From positions 119,733-183,732 of the forward strand of contig CP012157.1 of assembly GCA_001602455.1 (NCBI GenBank): a DNA stretch of 64,000 nucleotides. Direction: 5' to 3'. This DNA is from Betaproteobacteria bacterium UKL13-2 (GTDB lineage Bacteria > Pseudomonadota > Gammaproteobacteria > Burkholderiales > Usitatibacteraceae). How positions within the stretch are numbered: position 1 is the first letter of the stretch; the number at the start of each line of letters is the position of its first letter. Made by a program: the position numbers and the translations under genes. The notes under the pieces are model-generated. The model saw nothing but the letters and a program-made list of their open reading frames with translations, did no database searches and was not told the DNA's origin. Of the stretch, positions 15,348-23,700 are shown piece by piece.

Positions 15348-18300
15348 CTACGGCTCCACCGGCACCAGGCCATCAGGTGCGGCACCAGCGTCCCCATAAA
15401 CATATGGGAACGTGATGTTGGTCGGGTTGGTCAGCCATACCACCAACTTGCGATCCGGTTTCTTCCACACAAAGTCCATCGCGCCGTTACCATCAAAATC
15501 ACCTGCGGCATAGAGCTGCCAGGTCTTGTCGGTGGCAATCATGTCGTAGGTGGCTTTGATTTGGGTGCCGTTCATGAGCCACACCTTGATGTTGCCGTTG
15601 GTGTCGCGCATGACGATGTCACCCTTGCCGTCGCCGTCCATGTCGCCGAGTTTCAAGATGGTGTAACCGGCTGGCATCTGTCCGACCAGGGTGTTGACCC
15701 ACGTACGGCCAGCTTGCCCCATGAGCGCTCGGACTTGATTGGTGGGGCTAATCCATACGATATCGCCAAGACTATCGGCATTGAGGTCGATGATGCCGGC
15801 TATGCTCCAATTCAAGGGCGCACCGCCGCGATGCTTGACTTCATTGACGTTCGGGTCGACCTTGGTCTGAACACCATCGACCATGCTCTCGCCGCCGCCC
15901 ATGAACCATGCGAAGGTGACGCCGGAATCGTTGGTGCCCGGCTTCGTGTAGCGCCATAAAATATCGGCCTTGCCGTCACCATCAAGATCGCCCACCGCGT
16001 CGACGACCCAGTCGAGCTTGGCGTTACGTACGATGGTGCCTGCAACGGGTGGCAGTGTTTGGTCAATGCGTACGTTCTCCAATGCGTTTCTGGAGATTAG
16101 TGCCGATTTGCCGCTACCGGTGACGTCCCCCACACCGAGTAGTGTCCAATCGCCGCCGACATCATCCACCGTGGAGAAGACGATCTTCTGGCCATCCCAA
16201 CGGCCAACCTGTAGGGTGGTTGTCGCGGCTTTCGGCGTGGGTTCATCGGACGCGGTGGTTTGCGAGACTGTACCGCGCAGCAATACGTTGGCAAAGCCTG
16301 CCCCGGTGAAATCAAATTGACTGCTTATGGCGAGCGGGATCACCTGCGCTGCAAAGCGTGCCGTCAGCGGCGCACTTGGGCCAGCCGCGCTGGTGGCGAC
16401 GACTTGGCAGGTGTAGGCGCGACCAGTCGGAAGTGCCGGTAAGGCGAATGTACTGCTGGTGGTGTTTTGCGTGGCGATGGTTGCGCCGGTCGAGTCGGTG
16501 CAGCTCATTTGGTAGCCCGTAATCGGGGCGGTGGTGGTCCCACCGCTACCAGACCCGGCACCGCCGCCAGCGAAGTTACAGCTAATGACACCGAGTTTCA
16601 TCACACAGTTACCCGCAGACGGGGCAGATGGTGGTTGTATCGGGTTCACGGGCGTGACACTGTTTGATGCCGCTGAGGCCGGCCCCGTTCCCACGCTGTT
16701 GGTCGCCCTGACGGTGAAGGTGTAGGCGGTGCCATTGGTCAAGCTGCTCACGGTGATGCTGGTGCATGGGGTGGGCGTATTCGAACATGTGCCAGTGATG
16801 TTGCCCGGGCTGGAGGTGGCGGTGTAGCTGGTGATCGCAGAACCACCATTGCTGGCCGGTGCGGTGAAGATGACACTGGCTTGGGCGTTACCTGCCGTGG
16901 CGGTGCCGATGGTGGGTGCGCCGGGGACGGTGGCTGCGACGCTGATGTTAACGGTAGCCGTCGCTACAGTGTAGTTGCTGTCGGCGGCTTTAGTCGCCGT
17001 GATGGTGCAAGTGCCTACGCCAGCCGCCGTCAGGGTGGTGCCACTGATGGTGCAGTTGGTGTTGCTTGATGCGTATGTCACCGCACCCGTGCCTGAGCCC
17101 CCTGTGGTGCTGAGTGTGGTGGTGCCACCAAAGGCAACCGTTGATGGTGTGCTAACCGCAACGAGTGTGGCTTGGGGGGCTTGGCTGACCGTCACCGTGA
17201 TGCCCGCCGAGGTTGCCAAAGTGTAATTGGTGTCGGCGGCTTTAGTCGCCGTAACCGTACAGGTGCCTACGGCAGCCGCCGTCAGGGTGGTGCCACTGAT
17301 GGTGCAGTTGGCGTTGTTTGAGGCGTATGTCACGGCACCCGTGCCTGAGCCCCCTGTGGTGCTGAGTGTGGTGGTGCCACCAAAGGCAACCGTTGATGGT
17401 GTGCTAACCGCAACGAGTGTGGCTTGCGTCGCTTGGTTCACTGTGACGGTGATGCCCGCAGAGGTTGCGGCAGCGTAATTGGTGTCGGCGGCTTTAGTCG
17501 CCGTGATGGTGCAAGTGCCCACGGCAGCCGCCGTCAGGGTGGTGCCGCTGATGGTGCAGTTGGCGTTGTTTGAGGCGTATGTCACGGCCCCTGTGCCTGA
17601 GCCCCCTGTGGTGCTGAGTGTGGTGGTGCCACCAAAGGCAACCGTTGATGGTGTGCTGGCAGCAACGAGGACGGCTTGCTCAAATTTGCTCGACACAGGA
17701 ACGGCGCTCCCCGTGGTGCTGCCGTTGCCGAGTTGGCCGTGGAGGTTATATCCCCAGCACCGCACGCCGCCATTCACCACCGCGCAACTGTGGAGAGATC
17801 CCGTGGACACCGCCGTGACCCCGCTGGTGAGTCCGCTGACTTGCACGGGGGTGGTGCTATTCGTGTTGCTGCCGTTGCCGAGTTGGCCGAAGCCGTTCCG
17901 CCCCCAGCACTGCACGCCGCCATTCACCACCGCGCAACTGTGGAGAGATCCCGTGGACACCGCCGTGACCCCGCTGGTGAGTCCAGTGACTTGCACGGGG
18001 GTGGTGCTATTCGTGTTGCTGCCGTTGCCGAGTTGGCCACTGGCGTTAAGTCCCCAGCACCGCACGCCACCATTGACCACCGCGCAGGTGTGATTGCCTC
18101 CCGTCGCCACCGCCGTGACCCCGCTGGTGAGTCCAGTGACTTGCACGGGGATGTTGCTATTCGTGTTGCTGCCGTTGCCGAGTTGGCCACTGGCGTTAAG
18201 TCCCCAGCACTGCACGCCGCCATTCACCACCGCGCAACTGTGGAAATCTCCCGTCGCCACCGCCGTGACCCCGCTGGTGAGTCCAGTGACTTGCACGGGG

Positions 18301-18941
18301 GTGGTGCTATTCGCGGTGGTGCTGTTGCCGAGTTGGCCGTCGAAGTTAACTCCCCAGCACCGCACGCCACCATTGACCACCGCGCAACTGTGGAAAGATC
18401 CCGTGGACACCGCCGTGACCCCGCTGGTGAGTCCAGTGACTTGCACGGGGGTGGTGCTATTCGTGTAGCTGCCGTTGCCGAGTTGGCCGAAGTCGTTCCA
18501 TCCCCAGCACTGCACACCTCTATTAACTACCGCGCAGGTATGGAACCTGCTCGCCGCCACCGCCATGACCCCGCTGCTAAGTCCAATGACTTGCACGGGG
18601 GTGGTGCTATTCGTGTAGCTGCCGTTGCCGAGTTGGCCGTTGTCGTTCCGCCCCCAGCACTGCACACCGCCATTCACCACCGCGCAACTGTGGAAATCGC
18701 CACCCTCCACCGTCTGTGCGTTGGCAGTGGCAGATACCAGCAGCAGCAACGCCGCAACCATGCACACCACGTAGCGACTGAACTTACCCCCGCTGGTGCG
18801 TTCAGGCGGAGCGGGTAGGGCAAGGCGTGTGGGCCATGCCGGCAAGGGTAGCGAGGGTGGTGAGGTAAGTGCCGTGGCATTCACCAGCGCCGGGGTAAAG
18901 GCAAACAGGGGTACGAAGCGTGCGGACATCGAAGTGTTCAT
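15348..18941 (-). CDS. Giant secreted RCC1 / Ig-like / FN3 / FG-GAP protein, copy 1
   Basis: 1197 residues. The signal sequence YVVCMVAALLLLVSATANA lies at about 57-75 after an unusually long N-terminal leader, so the real start may be internal. Seven RCC1-like repeats of about 50 residues follow (core [14 protein letters not shown] then GQLGNGS), each with a Cys pair. Then come three 84-residue Ig-like repeats ([15 protein letters not shown] ... [14 protein letters not shown]), two FN3-like domains (SVIFTAPASNGGSAITSYTA and TTTAPITGYQMSC), and about five FG-GAP/VCBS-type repeats with Asp-rich calcium-type loops (GDLDGDGKADILWR, GDMDGDGKGDIVMRD, GDFDGNGAMDFVWKK). No membrane anchor or autotransporter barrel is seen. 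It is probably an extracellular adhesin-like protein; its ligand is unknown. Confidence 0.88.
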   Translation of the reverse strand: MNTSMSARFVPLFAFTPALVNATALTSPPSLPLPAWPTRLALPAPPERTSGGKFSRYVVCMVAALLLLVSATANAQTVEGGDFHSCAVVNGGVQCWGRNDNGQLGNGSYTNSTTPVQVIGLSSGVMAVAASRFHTCAVVNRGVQCWGWNDFGQLGNGSYTNSTTPVQVTGLTSGVTAVSTGSFHSCAVVNGGVRCWGVNFDGQLGNSTTANSTTPVQVTGLTSGVTAVATGDFHSCAVVNGGVQCWGLNASGQLGNGSNTNSNIPVQVTGLTSGVTAVATGGNHTCAVVNGGVRCWGLNASGQLGNGSNTNSTTPVQVTGLTSGVTAVSTGSLHSCAVVNGGVQCWGRNGFGQLGNGSNTNSTTPVQVSGLTSGVTAVSTGSLHSCAVVNGGVRCWGYNLHGQLGNGSTTGSAVPVSSKFEQAVLVAASTPSTVAFGGTTTLSTTGGSGTGAVTYASNNANCTISGTTLTAAAVGTCTITATKAADTNYAAATSAGITVTVNQATQATLVAVSTPSTVAFGGTTTLSTTGGSGTGAVTYASNNANCTISGTTLTAAAVGTCTVTATKAADTNYTLATSAGITVTVSQAPQATLVAVSTPSTVAFGGTTTLSTTGGSGTGAVTYASSNTNCTISGTTLTAAGVGTCTITATKAADSNYTVATATVNISVAATVPGAPTIGTATAGNAQASVIFTAPASNGGSAITSYTATSSPGNITGTCSNTPTPCTSITVSSLTNGTAYTFTVRATNSVGTGPASAASNSVTPVNPIQPPSAPSAGNCVMKLGVISCNFAGGGAGSGSGGTTTAPITGYQMSCTDSTGATIATQNTTSSTFALPALPTGRAYTCQVVATSAAGPSAPLTARFAAQVIPLAISSQFDFTGAGFANVLLRGTVSQTTASDEPTPKAATTTLQVGRWDGQKIVFSTVDDVGGDWTLLGVGDVTGSGKSALISRNALENVRIDQTLPPVAGTIVRNAKLDWVVDAVGDLDGDGKADILWRYTKPGTNDSGVTFAWFMGGGESMVDGVQTKVDPNVNEVKHRGGAPLNWSIAGIIDLNADSLGDIVWISPTNQVRALMGQAGRTWVNTLVGQMPAGYTILKLGDMDGDGKGDIVMRDTNGNIKVWLMNGTQIKATYDMIATDKTWQLYAAGDFDGNGAMDFVWKKPDRKLVVWLTNPTNITFPYVYGDAGAAPDGLVPVEP
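16935..17690 (-). repeat. 252-bp tandem coding repeats, 3 copies (giant gene 1)
   Basis: Three in-frame repeats of 252 bp, each coding one 84-residue Ig-like domain. The last in the protein is the diverged, FN3-proximal type (SSNTNC, DSNYTVATATVNISV). Limits are approximate. Confidence 0.85.
17700..18715 (-). repeat. About 150-bp tandem coding repeats, 7 copies (RCC1-like, giant gene 1)
   Basis: Seven repeats encoding the blades of an RCC1-like propeller. Variation is concentrated in the short loop between CWG and GQLGN and in the following GS-T stretch, while the rest is almost invariant. Limits are approximate. Confidence 0.8.
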
Positions 18942-19537
18942 TATTGTCAGGTTCAGATGATGTTGAAATGCGGCGTGGAGAGATTGAGCGGGGTGAACTT
19001 GTTACTTGCTAGAACATTCCACAACGACATTCGCCACCCCCGTTTGATTTGCGTTTACGTCCAACCAAACACCTACGTTGGTGTGGGGAGCGGAAACGAC
19101 GCAATCCTCTTGTGTACTGTTTGCTAACGCACATACCACCGCGCCGCGCAGTTTAGCGACTCGTCTTGAGCGCCGCAAGACCGGTTTCCTCTCTTTTTGC
19201 GTTTGGGTGGCGCGGATGTGGTTAATCGCCCACGCCAGGGCATCTCTTGCTAAGTCGGCGCAAAAACAAAACTCCTTTATCCACGGGCAGATTTAGACCA
19301 AAAACCCTGAAACTGCCCGCCAATAAAGGATTTTCGTAAATGGGCATTGATGAAACTCCTTATAAGACGGGCTTTTTCAGCACTTTTTGCTTGAAAATGC
19401 CCGTCAATAATGGAGTTTATGAATTAGGACCAACCCTTATGAGCAAACCCCAATAGGCACGGCTATCTTCAGGCAAAAACGGTCGAAAGTGCCCGCCCCT
19501 ATTAGGCTTTGTTGTTTTGGGAATTTCTCGAAACCTG
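18942..19537 (-). other. Gene-free region upstream of giant gene 1, with two related palindromes
   Basis: 18942-19272 is the conserved 5' flank of every giant gene and presumably holds its promoter; no clear -35/-10 could be assigned. 19273-19330 is an imperfect palindrome (TCCTTTAT...GGGCAG / CTGCCC...ATAAAGGA). 19353-19418 is a second one (AAACTCC...CGGGC / GCCCG...GGAGTTT) found only here. 19436-19537 repeats the sequence at 14046-14153, just before unit 1. Confidence 0.65.
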
Positions 19538-19715
19538 CTGTTGCTCCGCTCACGCGTCGTGATCGCGATTTTTTGCGTTGCCGAGAGTGTCATTTAGCTC
19601 GTCGTGTTGATTTCTTCGCTTTTTCTTGGTTTGGTCTTTGTTTCCTGCCTGTCTTGGTTTGGTCTTTGTTTCCTGCCTGTTTAGCCGCTGACCAAGCGAC
19701 CCAACAGGGTGTTTC

Positions 19716-20591
19716 TCATGCGGTAGACGCACCTCTCCCGTCTATCCTTGCATCCAAGGTTATCCAGCGCCGCAGGTTGTAGACCGTCGCCTGCACAACG
19801 ATCATCGACTTGGCGCGGGTCTCACCGATCGAGCGTAGTCGCTTGCCCATCGTCTTCTCCCAGCCGCCAAATACATGCTCAACCCGCGCTCGAATCCGCG
19901 AGAGCCTCTTGTTGCGCTTCTGGTTGTCGGTCTGGTCGTAGCGCTGCGCGTCGTCTTTGCGGGCAACGCCGTCTCTCAAGCCTTGCGCCTTGAGCAACTC
20001 TCTGGTGGCTTTGGCATCGTAGCCTTTGTCGGCATGTACGGTCTTGCCGCTCTCTAATCGCACCGCGTCGGCGTCGATCAGCTTCTCAAGCGGTACTCGG
20101 TCATCCACATTGGCCGGGGTCACTTCAATGGCGCGGATGAGTTTGTGTTTCTGGTCGGCGTTGATATGGCCTTTGTAGCCGTAAAACCACTTGCCGTGCT
20201 TCATCGTCCAGCGGGCATCACCATCCGTGTGGGCGATGCACTTGGCGTCCCAGTGGGCGGGGGTCTGGCCGTTGTTGAGCGTCTCTCGGGATTCGTCGCT
20301 GACGCGCGTCTTGGGTACTTCGACGATGGTGGCGTCAATCAACTGTCCGCCTTTGGCGGTGAGACCGGCTCGGGCGAGCTGGTGACTCACTTCACGAAAC
20401 AAGACTTCAGCACCGCCACCGCCGGCAATCAGGTTCTTGAATGCCCAGAGCGTGCGGGCGTCAGGCAGATCGCGGGCATCAGCCATGCCGATGAAGCGTT
20501 GCCACGAGAGGCGATCAAGCAATGCGTATTCCATCTGCTCATCGGAGAGGTTGCCGTAGAGCTGCTGGAGGACAACGACCTTGAGTAACAC
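19716..20591 (-). CDS. IS5-family DDE transposase, N-terminally truncated (copy 2)
   Basis: The encoded protein is identical to the frame at 14332, with the same GTG start, intact DDE residues and missing 5' end at the heptamer array. Its 3' flank differs from copy 1 by one base near 19698. Because the truncation point is the same in all four copies, truncation preceded duplication of the units. It is unlikely to be an autonomous element. Confidence 0.85.
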   Translation of the reverse strand: MLLKVVVLQQLYGNLSDEQMEYALLDRLSWQRFIGMADARDLPDARTLWAFKNLIAGGGGAEVLFREVSHQLARAGLTAKGGQLIDATIVEVPKTRVSDESRETLNNGQTPAHWDAKCIAHTDGDARWTMKHGKWFYGYKGHINADQKHKLIRAIEVTPANVDDRVPLEKLIDADAVRLESGKTVHADKGYDAKATRELLKAQGLRDGVARKDDAQRYDQTDNQKRNKRLSRIRARVEHVFGGWEKTMGKRLRSIGETRAKSMIVVQATVYNLRRWITLDARIDGRGASTA

Positions 20592-20731
20592 CGCCGTCGG
20601 GTACGGCGGGCGTCCTCCTTGCGGACGCGCCCCTTCGCGCCCAGTCCCTATTCCCTATTCCCTATTCCCTATTCCCTACTCAAATACCCAAACCAGTATC
20701 GGGTTGCGCGTTACAGGTTACGGGTTCAGCA

Positions 20732-23700
20732 CTACGGCTCCACCGGCACCAGGCCATCAGGTGCGGCACCAGCGTCCCCATAAACATATGGGAACGTGAT
20801 GTTGGTCGGGTTGGTCAGCCATACCACCAACTTGCGATCCGGTTTCTTCCACACAAAGTCCATCGCGCCGTTACCATCAAAATCACCTGCGGCATAGAGC
20901 TGCCAGGTCTTGTCGGTGGCAATCATGTCGTAGGTGGCTTTGATTTGGGTGCCGTTCATGAGCCACACCTTGATGTTGCCGTTGGTGTCGCGCATGACGA
21001 TGTCACCCTTGCCGTCGCCGTCCATGTCGCCGAGTTTCAAGATGGTGTAACCGGCTGGCATCTGTCCGACCAGGGTGTTGACCCACGTACGGCCAGCTTG
21101 CCCCATGAGCGCTCGGACTTGATTGGTGGGGCTAATCCATACGATATCGCCAAGACTATCGGCATTGAGGTCGATGATGCCGGCTATGCTCCAATTCAAG
21201 GGCGCACCGCCGCGATGCTTGACTTCATTGACGTTCGGGTCGACCTTGGTCTGAACACCATCGACCATGCTCTCGCCGCCGCCCATGAACCATGCGAAGG
21301 TGACGCCGGAATCGTTGGTGCCCGGCTTCGTGTAGCGCCATAAAATATCGGCCTTGCCGTCACCATCAAGATCGCCCACCGCGTCGACGACCCAGTCGAG
21401 CTTGGCGTTACGTACGATGGTGCCTGCAACGGGTGGCAGTGTTTGGTCAATGCGTACGTTCTCCAATGCGTTTCTGGAGATTAGTGCCGATTTGCCGCTA
21501 CCGGTGACGTCCCCCACACCGAGTAGTGTCCAATCGCCGCCGACATCATCCACCGTGGAGAAGACGATCTTCTGGCCATCCCAACGGCCAACCTGTAGGG
21601 TGGTTGTCGCGGCTTTCGGCGTGGGTTCATCGGACGCGGTGGTTTGCGAGACTGTACCGCGCAGCAATACGTTGGCAAAGCCTGCCCCGGTGAAATCAAA
21701 TTGACTGCTTATGGCGAGCGGGATCACCTGCGCTGCAAAGCGTGCCGTCAGCGGCGCACTTGGGCCAGCCGCGCTGGTGGCGACGACTTGGCAGGTGTAG
21801 GCGCGACCAGTCGGAAGTGCCGGTAAGGCGAATGTACTGCTGGTGGTGTTTTGCGTGGCGATGGTTGCGCCGGTCGAGTCGGTGCAGCTCATTTGGTAGC
21901 CCGTAATCGGGGCGGTGGTGGTCCCACCGCTACCAGACCCGGCACCGCCGCCAGCGAAGTTACAGCTAATGACACCGAGTTTCATCACACAGTTACCCGC
22001 AGACGGGGCAGATGGTGGTTGTATCGGGTTCACGGGCGTGACACTGTTTGATGCCGCTGAGGCCGGCCCCGTTCCCACGCTGTTGGTCGCCCTGACGGTG
22101 AAGGTGTAGGCGGTGCCATTGGTCAAGCTGCTCACGGTGATGCTGGTGCATGGGGTGGGCGTATTCGAACATGTGCCAGTGATGTTGCCCGGGCTGGAGG
22201 TGGCGGTGTAGCTGGTGATCGCAGAACCACCATTGCTGGCCGGTGCGGTGAAGATGACACTGGCTTGGGCGTTACCTGCCGTGGCGGTGCCGATGGTGGG
22301 TGCGCCGGGGACGGTGGCTGCGACGCTGATGTTAACGGTAGCCGTCGCTACAGTGTAGTTGCTGTCGGCGGCTTTAGTCGCCGTGATGGTGCAAGTGCCT
22401 ACGCCAGCCGCCGTCAGGGTGGTGCCACTGATGGTGCAGTTGGTGTTGCTTGATGCGTATGTCACCGCACCCGTGCCTGAGCCCCCTGTGGTGCTGAGTG
22501 TGGTGGTGCCACCAAAGGCAACCGTTGATGGTGTGCTAACCGCAACGAGTGTGGCTTGGGGGGCTTGGCTGACCGTCACCGTGATGCCCGCCGAGGTTGC
22601 CAAAGTGTAATTGGTGTCGGCGGCTTTAGTCGCCGTAACCGTACAGGTGCCTACGGCAGCCGCCGTCAGGGTGGTGCCACTGATGGTGCAGTTGGCGTTG
22701 TTTGAGGCGTATGTCACGGCACCCGTGCCTGAGCCCCCTGTGGTGCTGAGTGTGGTGGTGCCACCAAAGGCAACCGTTGATGGTGTGCTAACCGCAACGA
22801 GTGTGGCTTGCGTCGCTTGGTTCACTGTGACGGTGATGCCCGCAGAGGTTGCGGCAGCGTAATTGGTGTCGGCGGCTTTAGTCGCCGTGATGGTGCAAGT
22901 GCCCACGGCAGCCGCCGTCAGGGTGGTGCCGCTGATGGTGCAGTTGGCGTTGTTTGAGGCGTATGTCACGGCCCCTGTGCCTGAGCCCCCTGTGGTGCTG
23001 AGTGTGGTGGTGCCACCAAAGGCAACCGTTGATGGTGTGCTAACCGCAACGAGTGTGGCTTGCGTCGCTTGGTTCACTGTGACGGTGATGCCCGCAGAGG
23101 TTGCCAAAGTGTAATTGGTGTCGGCGGCTTTAGTCGCCGTAACCGTACAGGTGCCTACGGCAGCCGCCGTCAGGGTGGTGCCACTGATGGTGCAGTTGGC
23201 GTTGTTTGAGGCGTATGTCACCGCACCCGTGCCTGAGCCCCCTGTGGCGCTGAGTGTGGTGGTGCCACCAAAGGCAACCGTTGATGGTGTGCTGGCAGCA
23301 ACGAGTGTGGCTTGGGGGGCTTGGCTGACCGTCACCGTGATACCTGCCGAGGTTGCGGCAGCGTAATTCGTGTCGGCGGCTTTGGTGGCGGTGATGGTAC
23401 AGGTTCCAGCACCGACGGCAGTGAGCGTTGCGCCGCTAATGGTGCAGTTGGCGTTGTTTGAGGCGTATGTCACCGCACCCGTGCCTGAGCCCCCTGTGGT
23501 GCTGAGTGTGGTGGTGCCACCAAAGGCAACCGTTGATGGTGTGCTAACCGCAACGAGTGTGGCTTGGGGGGCTTGGCTGACCGTCACCGTGATACCTGCC
23601 GAGGTTGCGGCAGCGTAATTGGTGTCGGCGGCCTTGGTTGCCGTAACCGTACAGGTGCCTACGGCAGCCGCCGTCAGGGTGGTACCGCTGATGGTGCAGT

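Larger units (their letters stand above)
14154..19345 (-). repeat. Tandem unit 1 of 4 (truncated transposase + giant RCC1/Ig gene)
   Basis: About 5.2 kb. The left edge (CTGTTGCTCCGCTCACGCG) and right edge (TCGTAAATGGGC) recur in units 2-4. Contents on the minus strand: a 5' region of about 400 bp with a palindrome, the giant gene, a short spacer with CCCTATT repeats, then the truncated IS5-type transposase frame and a direct repeat of TTGGTTTGGTCTTTGTTTCC near 14244-14300. The 81 bp between copy A of the 130-bp element and the start of the AATTTCTCGAAAC motif hold nothing recognisable. Confidence 0.85.

Noticed and set aside
17676-18818. 380-residue plus-strand frame opposite the RCC1 repeats (also at 29502 and 37726)
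   Set aside because: Repetitive His/Arg/Ala-rich translation with no family features; a shadow of the minus-strand repeats.
19273-19418. Integron attC sites
   Set aside because: The palindromes lack the attC core consensus ends and there is no integrase; kept as unexplained structured repeats.
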